From: Zoogloeaceae bacterium
GTDB taxonomy: Bacteria > Pseudomonadota > Gammaproteobacteria > Burkholderiales > Rhodocyclaceae
Reading direction: 5' to 3'
NCBI GenBank assembly: GCA_031259605.1
Contig: JAIRLE010000043.1
Span: forward strand, 1 to 17,364
Length of the DNA: 17,364 nucleotides
The translations under genes and the position numbers were made by a program. The first letter of the stretch is position 1. Every line of letters starts with the position of its first letter. Under the pieces are notes generated by a model. The model had not been told where the DNA came from. It saw nothing but the letters and a program-made list of their open reading frames with translations, and did not search any database. Positions 1 to 8,694 of this stretch are shown piece by piece.

Positions 1-309
1 GACCTGGATGTAGCCGACGAGGTAATCGTATACGCCAAGCTCCCGCGGGGGCCGCGCGGCTTCCATATCCCGACGCCCGTGGGCAACTACTCCCCGGACT
101 GGGCGATTTCGTTCAGGAAGGGCGCGGTGAAGCACATTTTCTTCATCGCCGAGACCAAGGGCACGATGGACAGCCTGGAACTCCGCCCGATTGAACAGAC
201 AAAAATATCCTGCGCCAAGAAACTGTTCAATGAGATTTCCACGTTCGGCGTGAAGTACCACAATGTGGACAGCTACCAAAGTCTGCTCGATGTCATGGAA
301 ACGCTGTAG
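1..309 (+). CDS. Type III restriction endonuclease subunit Res, C-terminal fragment
   Basis: The frame is open from base 1, so only the last 102 residues are visible. They resemble the C-terminal nuclease part of type III restriction enzyme Res subunits: a proline-rich strand (IPTPVGNYSPDWAI, about residues 23-36) followed by FFIAETKG. D33 and E51-T-K53 fit a PD-(D/E)xK active site. The tail KISCAKKLF...VDSY is also typical of the family. In known systems Res is an ATP-dependent translocase-nuclease that works with a Mod methyltransferase, cutting DNA that lacks the Mod mark. The helicase part and any mod gene would lie to the left of the window. The stop TAG is 2 bases before the next start, so the next gene may be cotranscribed. 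Whether the full gene is intact cannot be seen. Confidence 0.85.
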   Translation, partial: DLDVADEVIVYAKLPRGPRGFHIPTPVGNYSPDWAISFRKGAVKHIFFIAETKGTMDSLELRPIEQTKISCAKKLFNEISTFGVKYHNVDSYQSLLDVMETL

Positions 310-311
310 CA

Positions 312-845
312 ATGCCTACCATTTTCAGTCATCCCGCACCGATACTGGCCCTGGGCGTGGCGTTGGGCAGGCGGCGGGTTTCCTCGCGTCTCTTGTTTGC
401 GTTGGCCTTTTTTGCCGTCGCGCCGGATGTGGACGCCATCGGTTTTTATCTGGGTGTTCCCTACGCCAGTTGGCTGGGACATCGGGGCTTTTCGCATTCG
501 CTTGTTTTTGCCGTGTTCTGCGGGCTTGTCGGCGCGGGCGTCGCGCCCTGGCTCAAGGCTTCCCGGCTTTGGGCGGGCGCGCTGGTCTTCCTGGCCGTTG
601 CCAGCCATATCGCACTGGACGCCTTGACCAGCGGCGGGCTGGGCGTTGCCGCCCTGTGGCCGTTTTCGGACACGCGTTATTTCTTCCCCTGGCATCCCAT
701 CCGGGTCTCGCCCATGAGCCTTGCGCGCCTGTTCTCGGAGCGGGGCGCGGCTGTCTTCTATTCCGAATTCCTCTGGATCTGGCTGCCGTCGCTGGCGCTG
801 ATACTGGCGTCCTGCGCCTGGCGCTTCATGGGCAGACGAAAATGA
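312..845 (+). CDS. YdjM/DUF457-family membrane-bound metal-dependent hydrolase
   Basis: This 177-residue protein matches the DUF457 (YdjM-like) family of inner-membrane proteins, which carry histidine and aspartate metal-ligand motifs. Visible motifs are FSHP near the N-terminus, APDVDAIG, HRGFSHS (HRGxSHS, the family hallmark) and SHIALDALTSGG. Several hydrophobic segments alternate with these motifs, including a C-terminal LPSLALILASCAW stretch. The substrate of the family is unknown; the E. coli member is an SOS-regulated gene, but no LexA box was recognised here. The gene starts 2 bases after the restriction gene and its TGA overlaps the ATG of rsmA (ATGA), so rsmA translation is probably coupled to it. 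No strong Shine-Dalgarno is seen at the start. Confidence 0.85.
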   Translation: MPTIFSHPAPILALGVALGRRRVSSRLLFALAFFAVAPDVDAIGFYLGVPYASWLGHRGFSHSLVFAVFCGLVGAGVAPWLKASRLWAGALVFLAVASHIALDALTSGGLGVAALWPFSDTRYFFPWHPIRVSPMSLARLFSERGAAVFYSEFLWIWLPSLALILASCAWRFMGRRK

Positions 846-1702
846 ACCCCGGCAAACCCCATGCGCGTTCCGCCTTTTTGCAGGCGGGACATGTGCCGAG
901 GAAGCGTTTCGGGCAGAATTTCCTGGTCGATCCGGGCGTCATCCACGGGATTGTCGCCGCCATCGACCCGCAGCCGGACGATAATCTGGCGGAAATCGGC
1001 CCCGGTCTGGGGGCGCTCACCGATCCCCTGCTTGAACGTCTCGATCGCCTGCATGCGCTGGAAATCGACCGCGACCTGATTGTCCGCCTGAAACGGCGTT
1101 TTCACCCCGAACGGCTCATCGTGCACACGGGCGACGCCCTGGCCTTCGATTTCGGCCAATTGGAGCCGGATCTGCGCGTGGCGGGCAATTTGCCGTACAA
1201 CATTTCCACGCCGCTGCTTTTTCATCTGGCCCGCTTTGCCGATAGAATCCGGGACATGCATTTCATGTTGCAAAAAGAAGTCGTCGAGCGCATGGTGGCC
1301 CAACCGGGCAGCCCGGCCTATGGGCGACTTTCCGTCATGCTGCAATACCGTTTTCATCTGGAAAAACTGTTCGATGTGCCGCCGAAAAGTTTCAATCCTT
1401 CGCCCAGGGTGTGGTCGGCGCTGGTGCGGCTGATTCCCCGGCCCGCCGCTGAACGCGCGCTGTGCGACATCGCCACGCTGGAAAAAGTCGCTGCCGCCGC
1501 TTTTTCCCAACGGCGCAAGATGCTCAGGAATACCCTGAAAGCTCAATTTGCCGAAGACGAACTCGCCGCCCTGGGCATTGCCCCGGACAAGCGCGCCGAA
1601 GACATCCCGCTCGCCGGCTTCATCGCGCTCGCCAACGCGCGGACAAAGGCGGAACTTCTTGCTAAAGTCCATCCTGAAAACAACCTGAAGGAGCCTGTAT
1701 GA
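842..1702 (+). CDS. rsmA: 16S rRNA (adenine(1518)-N(6)/adenine(1519)-N(6))-dimethyltransferase RsmA (KsgA)
   Basis: This 286-residue protein dimethylates two adjacent adenosines in the 3'-terminal hairpin of 16S rRNA, using S-adenosylmethionine, during late 30S assembly. Family motifs are clear: KRFGQNFL (residues 21-28), the SAM-binding loop EIGPGLG (51-57), and the catalytic NLPYN (116-120) followed by ISTPLLFHL. Length is close to the usual 270-290. The frame is open further upstream, but the start at 842 overlaps the DUF457 stop as ATGA and gives the normal N-terminus. A start at 263 would add unrelated sequence. The gene ends in another ATGA overlap with glnB. In many proteobacteria rsmA sits beside pdxA/surA; that context is absent here. 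Confidence 0.96.
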   Translation: MNPGKPHARSAFLQAGHVPRKRFGQNFLVDPGVIHGIVAAIDPQPDDNLAEIGPGLGALTDPLLERLDRLHALEIDRDLIVRLKRRFHPERLIVHTGDALAFDFGQLEPDLRVAGNLPYNISTPLLFHLARFADRIRDMHFMLQKEVVERMVAQPGSPAYGRLSVMLQYRFHLEKLFDVPPKSFNPSPRVWSALVRLIPRPAAERALCDIATLEKVAAAAFSQRRKMLRNTLKAQFAEDELAALGIAPDKRAEDIPLAGFIALANARTKAELLAKVHPENNLKEPV

Positions 1703-2037
1703 AAAAAATCGAAGCCATCATCAAGCCGTTCAAACTCGACGACGTGCGGGAGGCGCTCTCCGAAATCGGCGTGACGGGACTGACGGTCAGCGAAGTCAAG
1801 GGTTTTGGCCGCCAGAAGGGACACACGGAACTCTACCGGGGCGCGGAATATGTGGTGGATTTCCTGCCCAAGCTGAAAATCGAAATCGTCATTACCGACG
1901 AATTGCTGGAAGTCACGCTCGACGCCATCGTCAAGACCGCGCGCACCAACAAGATTGGCGACGGCAAGATATTTGTCCTGCCTGTCGAACAGGTGGTGCG
2001 TATCCGCACTGGAGAAATCGGCGAATCGGCGGTGTAG
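1699..2037 (+). CDS. glnB: Nitrogen regulatory protein P-II
   Basis: This 112-residue protein is a canonical PII signal transducer, a trimer that senses 2-oxoglutarate and ATP/ADP. In proteobacteria it is uridylylated by GlnD and controls GlnE/NtrB, or AmtB. The protein begins MKKIEAIIKPFKLDDV. The T-loop contains Y51 within TELYRGAEYVVDF, the expected uridylylation site, and the C-terminal signature KIGDGKIFV is intact. A good ribosome binding site, GAAGGAG (1687-1693), lies 5 bases before the ATG, inside the end of rsmA. The start overlaps the rsmA stop. No amtB follows, which favours glnB over glnK, but paralogues are hard to separate by eye. The gene ends only 3 bases from the convergent terC-like gene. 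Confidence 0.95.
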   Translation: MKKIEAIIKPFKLDDVREALSEIGVTGLTVSEVKGFGRQKGHTELYRGAEYVVDFLPKLKIEIVITDELLEVTLDAIVKTARTNKIGDGKIFVLPVEQVVRIRTGEIGESAV

Positions 2038-2040
2038 TTT

Positions 2041-2802
2041 TCAGGGCATGTCTTCTTTTGCCGATTCCACATAGGCATCCCTGAGCGCCACGGGGCGCGC
2101 CGCGTTTTTGCGCATGCGGATGTTGAGCATTTCCACCAGCACGGAAAACGCCATTGCGGAGTAAATATAGCCTTTGGGCACGTGGTGGCCAAAGCCATCG
2201 GCTACCAGCACCACGCCGACCACCATCAGAAAGGAAAGCGCCAGCATCTTGACGGTAGGATGTTCGGCCACGAAGTGCGCGATGGGGCCGGAGGCGACCA
2301 TCATCAGGGCGACCGAAGCCGTTACGGCGGCGACCATCACCGGCAACTGGCTGACCATGCCGATGGCGGTAATGATGGAATCCAGCGAAAACACCAGATC
2401 GATGATGATGATCTGTGTAATCACAGCGGCAAAAGAGGCTTTCAGGGTGGAAGAGGCTTCGCCCGCTTCGCCTTCCAGCAACTGATGGATTTCCCCGGTA
2501 CTTTTCCAGAGCAGGAAAAGTCCGCCCGCCATCAATATCAGGTCACGCCAGGAAAAGCCATGTCCGAACAGGGTCAGCAGCGGTTTGGTCAGTCCGGCCA
2601 TCCAGGCAAGCAGGGTGAGCAGGAGAATGCGGACGAACATGGCCAGAAACAGGCCAAGCCGCCGCGAAAAATCCCGCCGCTCCGGCGGCAGCCTGTTTAC
2701 CAGAAGGGCAATGAAAATGATGTTGTCAATGCCCAGCACCAGTTCCAGCGCCGTCAGGGTCAAAAAGGCAAACAGGGCTTCCGGCGTCAAAAGAATGTCC
2801 AC
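2041..2802 (-). CDS. TerC family integral membrane protein
   Basis: This is a polytopic membrane protein of 253 residues with about seven hydrophobic segments, matching the TerC/YgdQ/Alx superfamily. Family motifs with membrane-embedded acidic residues are present: ALELVLGIDNIIF near the N-terminus and the repeat-like LVFSLDSIITAIG in the middle. TerC-type proteins are linked to metal homeostasis (manganese or calcium export to secreted proteins) and tellurite resistance; the role here is not proven. The GTG start at 2802 is preferred because GGAG lies 9 bases upstream (2812-2815) and the protein then begins at the usual first helix. An ATG at 2853 would add 17 atypical residues and overlap recQ. 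It follows recQ by 37 bases and may share its transcript. Confidence 0.9.
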   Translation of the reverse strand: MDILLTPEALFAFLTLTALELVLGIDNIIFIALLVNRLPPERRDFSRRLGLFLAMFVRILLLTLLAWMAGLTKPLLTLFGHGFSWRDLILMAGGLFLLWKSTGEIHQLLEGEAGEASSTLKASFAAVITQIIIIDLVFSLDSIITAIGMVSQLPVMVAAVTASVALMMVASGPIAHFVAEHPTVKMLALSFLMVVGVVLVADGFGHHVPKGYIYSAMAFSVLVEMLNIRMRKNAARPVALRDAYVESAKEDMP

Positions 2803-2839
2803 GGTATTTTTCTCCGAACAAGGCGCGTACTCTACCAGA

Positions 2840-4657
<1,818 letters not shown>

Positions 4658-4664
4658 GACGGGT

Positions 4665-4670
4665 ATTGTA
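4665..4670 (-). promoter_or_regulatory. Candidate -10 element of recQ
   Basis: On the minus strand the hexamer reads TACAAT, 5 of 6 to the sigma70 -10 consensus. It ends 7 bases before the chosen recQ ATG, so transcription would begin at or next to the start codon. No convincing -35 was found at 16-18 bases upstream. Confidence 0.35.
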
Positions 4671-4778
4671 GACATCAGGGCAACATGCCGAAGGCGCAAC
4701 CCGCGCCGAACGTTTATCTCTTCGTGGAAAGGGCGGCGGCACTGCCCGCAAGACTCGCCGCCCACAAGGGCCAAGGAC

Positions 4779-4852
4779 TGGTGATGGGCAGGATCGAACT
4801 GCCGACCTGTGGGTTATGAATCCACCGCTCTAACCATCTGAGCTACATCACC
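4779..4852 (-). tRNA. tRNA-Met (CAU anticodon)
   Basis: On the minus strand the sequence folds as a cloverleaf: acceptor GGTGATG/CATCACC with discriminator A, a D-arm with GCTC...GAGC, anticodon loop TTCATAA (anticodon CAT), and a T-arm GGCAG-TTCGATC-CTGCC. The encoded part is 74 nt and CCA is not encoded (GTC follows the discriminator). The first acceptor pair is G-C, unlike initiator tRNA, so elongator Met is the best call. A CAU anticodon could also be tRNA-Ile2 (lysidine-modified), but the acceptor stem does not look like that family. The last anticodon-stem pair is an A-C mismatch. Confidence 0.93.
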
Positions 4853-4885
4853 ATCGGCCTCACGCCTTCGCGCAAGAGGCGGCGG

Positions 4886-4914
4886 ATTATAGGAGGGCGC
4901 GAAAAGACGGTCAA
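4886..4914 (-). promoter_or_regulatory. Sigma70 promoter of tRNA-Met
   Basis: On the minus strand TTGACC (4914-4909), a 17-base spacer and a perfect TATAAT (4891-4886) form a near-consensus sigma70 promoter. Transcription would begin near 4879, about 27 bases before the mature tRNA. It lies in the divergent region shared with rapZ. Confidence 0.8.
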
Positions 4915-4932
4915 GTTTGCCGCCGGGATGCG

Positions 4933-4938
4933 TACAAT
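4933..4938 (+). promoter_or_regulatory. Candidate -10 element of rapZ
   Basis: TACAAT lies 30 bases before the rapZ ATG, giving a predicted start near 4945 and a short T-rich leader. No good -35 hexamer is present at the expected distance. The equivalent positions overlap the -35 box of the divergent tRNA-Met promoter. Confidence 0.4.
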
Positions 4939-4968
4939 ACCGTCTTTCCGTCTTTTTTGTTTTCCGAC

Positions 4969-5868
4969 ATGGAAATCGTCCTCATCAGCGGTCTTTCCGG
5001 CTCCGGCAAATCCGTGGCGTTGCATGTGCTGGAGGACCGCGGTTATTACTGCGTGGACAATCTGCCTGCGGCCATGCTGGCATGGCTGGTCGAACTGTTG
5101 CAGGCGGAAGGCTACGCGCGCGCCGCAGTGGCCATCGATGTTCGTTCCGGCGCGGCCATCGACACCCTGCCGGAAAAAATCATCGCCCTGCGCCGGGAAG
5201 GACATCTGGTCAGTTTCCTGTTTCTCGACGCGCAAGATGATACGCTGCTCAAACGCTTTTCCGAAACGCGCCGCCGTCACCCGCTGGCTTTTGACGCGCG
5301 CACACTGGTGGAAGCCATCAGCGAGGAACGGCAACGCCTGCGGCCGCTGATCGGTCTGGGACATCACGTGGACACTTCCGATCTGCGCGCCGCCCAGTTG
5401 CGCGCATGGACATTGCAGATTGTCGCCGCGCCGGTGCAGGAAGGGCTGACCCTGCTCATTCAATCCTTTGGCTTCAAACACGGCCTGCCGCAGGACGCCG
5501 ACCTGGTGTTCGACGCGCGCTGCCTGCCCAATCCCTATTACGAACCCGTGCTGCGCGCCCTGACGGGACTGGACGCGCCGGTGATCGAATTTCTGGAAGC
5601 CGAGGCAACGGTATTGAAAATGCGCGCCGACCTGCACCGCTTCATCTGCGACTGGCTGCCGGCCTACCGTCAGGATAACCGCGCCAGCCTGACGGTCGCC
5701 ATCGGCTGTACCGGCGGCCAGCACCGCTCGGTCTATCTGGTGGAATGGCTGGCGCGGCAGTGCCGGACACTGGCCGCGCGCGTACTGGTCAGGCACAGGG
5801 CGATCGGCGGGCAGACGCCGGAGGCTGGGGCGTTGCAAAAACCTGTTCATGATCTCGGATTGTCGTAG
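4969..5868 (+). CDS. rapZ: RNase adapter protein RapZ (YvcJ family nucleotide-binding protein)
   Basis: This 299-residue protein has the RapZ/YvcJ architecture: an N-terminal P-loop domain with Walker A GLSGSGKS (residues 8-15) and the following YYCVDNLPA strand, and a C-terminal domain with GCTGGQHRS (246-254), the most conserved part of the family. In E. coli RapZ binds the sRNA GlmZ and presents it to RNase E, tuning glucosamine-6-phosphate synthase. Whether the same sRNA exists here is unknown. The ATG at 4969 gives the standard MEIVLISGLSGSGKS start; an upstream in-frame ATG at 4957 is less likely. No Shine-Dalgarno is visible; the leader is T-rich. It is divergent from tRNA-Met and not beside hprK or ptsN, its common neighbours. 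Confidence 0.95.
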   Translation: MEIVLISGLSGSGKSVALHVLEDRGYYCVDNLPAAMLAWLVELLQAEGYARAAVAIDVRSGAAIDTLPEKIIALRREGHLVSFLFLDAQDDTLLKRFSETRRRHPLAFDARTLVEAISEERQRLRPLIGLGHHVDTSDLRAAQLRAWTLQIVAAPVQEGLTLLIQSFGFKHGLPQDADLVFDARCLPNPYYEPVLRALTGLDAPVIEFLEAEATVLKMRADLHRFICDWLPAYRQDNRASLTVAIGCTGGQHRSVYLVEWLARQCRTLAARVLVRHRAIGGQTPEAGALQKPVHDLGLS

Positions 5869-5869
5869 C

Positions 5870-5899
5870 AAAAATCAGCGACAGCCTTTCAGGGCTGTC
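5870..5899 (-). terminator. Possible intrinsic terminator downstream of the OGT gene
   Basis: A 7-bp stem (GACAGCC/GGCTGTC, 5880-5899) with a 6-base loop is followed on the minus strand, after 5 bases, by TTTTT (5874-5870). It would stop minus-strand transcription from the glycosyltransferase gene before rapZ. The gap between stem and T-run weakens it. It could instead be part of the adjacent repeat element. Confidence 0.4.
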
Positions 5900-5932
5900 G
5901 GCCCAACTCCATTGGGAAGGGGTTTCCCTCCC

Positions 5933-6033
5933 CTCGAGAATGGCTGCGGTCGAAACCCCGGCCGCGGCCGGGGTCTCGACCTTCGCGCCTTATCAACGGG
6001 CGGGGTTCCAAACCGGAGTTGGTTTTACGATGA
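5933..6033 (+). repeat. Palindromic dispersed repeat, copy A
   Basis: This stretch between rapZ and the OGT gene begins CTCGAGAATGGCTGCGGT, passes through a perfect 20-base GC palindrome (core GGCCGCGGCC), and ends with AAACCGGAGTTGGTTTTACG followed by ATGA. Nearly the same sequence occurs inverted at the right edge of the window (17296-17364). Copy A has about 33 extra bases between the palindrome and the right arm. It looks like a REP- or MITE-like intergenic element, with no coding capacity. The family name is not known to me. Confidence 0.85.
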
Positions 6034-6072
6034 ACAGGCGCTAACGCTTTTTGCTTCTTGCAGCGCGAGGCG

Positions 6073-8457
6073 CTATTTTTTATCCGCGCCGATCCATCGC
6101 CGCCACATTCCTCGAAACGCCTGTTCCAGGCTGCGCGCCATGCGCGGGGCGTCCATCAGGGGGCTGGCCAGCATCCGTTCGCGCAGGTTGGCGCGCAGGG
6201 CTTTCAAACGCGGGTGATCCTGGCTCAGGGCGACGGCGATGTCGACGTAGGCTTCGGGAGTCTCCGCAATCAGCTCGCCCAGGCCGACGTTTTTCAGGAT
6301 GATGCGCCCCATGCGCGAGACCAGCGCGTCGCCCGGCAAGGTGACGAAGGGCACGCCCATCCAGATGGAATCATAGCCGGTAGTGCCGCCGTTGAAGGGA
6401 AAGGGATCGAGGCAAATGTCGGCTTCGTTGTAGCTGTTGAAATAGACTTTCTGCGGCGCAAGCCCCCGGATATCCAGGCGTTCCGGGGCGACGCCATGCC
6501 GGGCGAACTGGCTTTCGATGTAGGTTTTGAGGGTTTCATCCTGTCCGCCGCGCGCGACCAGGATGAGGCGGGTTTCCGGCGCGCGCGTCAGTATCTCGCT
6601 CCACAGCTGGATGGCGTGCTGGCTGACCTTGCGGAAATTGTTGAGACAGGCGAAGGCAAAGGGACGATCAAGACGTTCGCAAGGCAAACCCGGTTGTATG
6701 GGCATATCCGGGATATTGGTGCGCACGCCGTAGCAGTCGGCCAGAGGCCATGGCGTTTCGGTACACCACGTTCCTTTTTCCAGCACAGGGTCGGGCGGAA
6801 TGAAAATGTAATCCATGGCGGACAAGCCGCTGGTGCCGGGGAAACCCAGCCAGGTGACCTGAATGGGCGCGGATTTGCGCGCCATGGCCAGAAGGCGATG
6901 ACCTTCGGTATTGCCGTTCAGATCGACCAGGATGTCAATGCCGTCGGCACGGATCAGATCGGCAAGGGCATCGTCGCCGATGGCCTGCGCTTCCCGCCAT
7001 TTGTCGACGCTCATCTTGGCCAGGCGGGTGTTGTCGTCTTCCAGCGCGGTATTGTGGTAGAGCACGGTTTCCAGTTGCCGCCGATCCAGGAAACGCAAAA
7101 AGGGAATGACGAAGGCGGCGACGGGATGCTGGCGCATGTCCGAGGTCAGCCAGCCGATCTTGAGGCGGCGTTCGGGATCGCGGTCGCGATCGGCGAAATC
7201 GTCATGACGAAGGTGTTTGCGGCAGAGGTGCTCGTCGTAGGCGCGCGCGACTTGCAGGATTTCATCCGCGCCGTGTTCGGAAGAATGGATGATGGTCCAC
7301 AGGTAGTTCGAATAGGCCGTTCCGGATTCCGGCTCCAGTTCCAGCGCGCGCTGGTAGTAGTCGATGGCTTCCGCGCCGCGCGCCTGATCGTTGCACCATC
7401 CGCCCATGTTGACCAAGGTGCTCACATGTTCCGGGTCCTTTTGCAGGATTTTTTCCGCCGTCTCCCGCGCCAGCGCGCTTTTGCCCTGTTTGCTGTAGAC
7501 CACGAACAGGCTGTTCAGGGCGTTCAGGTTGTCGGGATTGCGCTCCAGGCTCATTTCCAGGTTTTCCTGCGCGGTATCCAGGTCGTGGCGTTTGACGAAC
7601 AGATAGCCCAGTTGTTCCAGAATCCACTCTTCCGGGACACCCAGTTCGTTGGCGCGCGTCATGGCGTCTACCGCGCCCACGGCGTCGCCGCCCAGGACAA
7701 GCGCCAGCGCCAGACGCGCCTGCAGGATGTCGTGACCCGGTTTTTTCTCCAGCGCCATACGGAAAAACCGTGCCGCTTCGCCCCAGTTGGCGCGCGCCAT
7801 TTCCAGTTCCCCGGCCAGTTGCAGGGTGGAAACTTGCTGCGGTGCCAGGACGAGAAGATGTTCCAGGCATTCCGAGGCTTCCGGAAGACGCCCCTTGTTC
7901 AAGTGCAGATGTCCGAGCGACAGCCAGGCATCGGGATAGCGCGGCCCCATGCGCGTGGCGCGCCTGAAGGCCGCCAGCGCCGCGTCAATTTCGCCGACGC
8001 CCTGCGCCGCCAGTCCCAGCAGACAAAAATGCGCCGCCCTGGGATGCGGATGACGCACGAGTTCCTGCAGGACTTCGTAGGCTTTGAGCCAGTTGCCCGC
8101 CGCCACATGCACACCGCTCAAACTTGCCAGAATGCCGGTATCCCTGGGCGACTTGCGGCGCGCGGCCTCCAGGAGCCGGACGCCCTCTTCCACGCGTTTG
8201 TCGCGCCCATAGACTTCGCCCAGGCGTTGCAGATAGCGCGGCATATCCGGGTTGAGGCGCACGGCTTCTTCCAGGAATTGCGCGGCGGTATCCGGCTGTC
8301 CGATCGCCAACGCCACCTCGCCCAGGCCGAACCAGCCGGCGTGCGCTTCCTTGTCCAGCATGACGGCCTCCTCGAAAAGCGCGCCCGCCGCCGCAAAGTT
8401 TTTTTGCGTCAGCGCCTTTTTCCCTTTGTCGATTTTGCGTCTCGCTTTTTCGGACAT
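6073..8457 (-). CDS. TPR-repeat SPINDLY/OGT-like O-linked N-acetylglucosamine transferase, probable flagellin glycosyltransferase
   Basis: This 794-residue protein has about ten tetratricopeptide repeats (roughly residues 5-390) followed by a GT41 glycosyltransferase domain (about 430-790). Features matching O-GlcNAc transferases are MRQHPVAAF (H444, like the H498 region of human OGT), DGIDILVDLNG and IQVTWLGFPGTSG (505-544), NNFRKVS (K610, like K842), and the nucleotide-sugar loop DPFPFNGGTTGYD (684-696). The human histidine in NGHTTG is glycine here. It probably transfers a sugar to Ser/Thr of a cytoplasmic protein. Flagellin is the natural candidate, since fliC is divergent 237 bases away; that is inference. 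The start at 8457 has GGAG 10 bases upstream; the open frame back to 9450 is antisense to fliC. The stop is TAG. Confidence 0.92.
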   Translation of the reverse strand: MSEKARRKIDKGKKALTQKNFAAAGALFEEAVMLDKEAHAGWFGLGEVALAIGQPDTAAQFLEEAVRLNPDMPRYLQRLGEVYGRDKRVEEGVRLLEAARRKSPRDTGILASLSGVHVAAGNWLKAYEVLQELVRHPHPRAAHFCLLGLAAQGVGEIDAALAAFRRATRMGPRYPDAWLSLGHLHLNKGRLPEASECLEHLLVLAPQQVSTLQLAGELEMARANWGEAARFFRMALEKKPGHDILQARLALALVLGGDAVGAVDAMTRANELGVPEEWILEQLGYLFVKRHDLDTAQENLEMSLERNPDNLNALNSLFVVYSKQGKSALARETAEKILQKDPEHVSTLVNMGGWCNDQARGAEAIDYYQRALELEPESGTAYSNYLWTIIHSSEHGADEILQVARAYDEHLCRKHLRHDDFADRDRDPERRLKIGWLTSDMRQHPVAAFVIPFLRFLDRRQLETVLYHNTALEDDNTRLAKMSVDKWREAQAIGDDALADLIRADGIDILVDLNGNTEGHRLLAMARKSAPIQVTWLGFPGTSGLSAMDYIFIPPDPVLEKGTWCTETPWPLADCYGVRTNIPDMPIQPGLPCERLDRPFAFACLNNFRKVSQHAIQLWSEILTRAPETRLILVARGGQDETLKTYIESQFARHGVAPERLDIRGLAPQKVYFNSYNEADICLDPFPFNGGTTGYDSIWMGVPFVTLPGDALVSRMGRIILKNVGLGELIAETPEAYVDIAVALSQDHPRLKALRANLRERMLASPLMDAPRMARSLEQAFRGMWRRWIGADKK

Positions 8458-8578
8458 GTGCGTTTTGCTCCAAAAGAGCGCGCAGTTTATCCGTTTTTGC
8501 CAATTGCAAGAAATTTCCGCCCGGCGGCAGGATTTGCCTTCAGTCTTTCCGCTTTTGCGGCATATATTCAATAACCTG

Positions 8579-8600
8579 ATGATTTTAAATAAATAATCAT
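8579..8600. promoter_or_regulatory. AT-rich inverted repeat upstream of the fliC promoter
   Basis: ATGATT and AATCAT form a 6-bp inverted repeat around a 10-base A/T-only centre, ending 3 bases before the sigma54 -24 box. It may be a regulator operator or an IHF-like bending site, or only AT-rich spacer. No known binding motif was matched. Confidence 0.3.
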
Positions 8601-8603
8601 ACC

Positions 8604-8619
8604 TGGCACGGCTCATGCT
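8604..8619 (+). promoter_or_regulatory. Sigma54 (-24/-12) promoter of fliC
   Basis: TGGCACGGCTCATGCT fits the RpoN consensus TGGCACGNNNNTTGCW at all but one fixed position. The invariant GG (8605-8606) and GC (8617-8618) are at the correct 12-base offset. Transcription would begin near 8630, leaving a leader of about 65 bases before the fliC ATG. No sigma28 (TAAA-N15-GCCGATAA) promoter was found in this gap. A sigma54 promoter implies control by an enhancer-binding protein, such as a FleQ/FlrC-type regulator, outside the window. Confidence 0.8.
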
Positions 8620-8694
8620 TCCATGTTCGCCAGGATGCCCGGCACAGCTTTCCTGTGGCGTCATACCGATTAATTTTCTCTCAAGGAGAACGCA

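Noticed and set aside
263..841. Upstream extension of rsmA to 263
   Set aside because: That stretch codes for the DUF457 protein in another frame, and RsmA homology begins at about 842.
2030..2050. Bidirectional terminator between glnB and the terC-like gene
   Set aside because: Only 3 bases separate the stops and no GC stem with a T-run was found.
5869..6072. CRISPR array or small gene in the rapZ-OGT gap
   Set aside because: There is no regular spacing of repeats and no supported reading frame; the content is explained by a hairpin and repeat copy A.
6058..8574. Plus-strand 838-codon open frame opposite the OGT gene
   Set aside because: It is the antisense shadow of a well-supported GT41 gene in GC-rich DNA, with no recognisable domain.
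8660..8694. Sigma28-type promoter for fliC using CCGATTAA near 8667
   Set aside because: It resembles the -10 half (GCCGATAA) but no TAAA lies about 15 bases upstream, while the sigma54 element is nearly complete.
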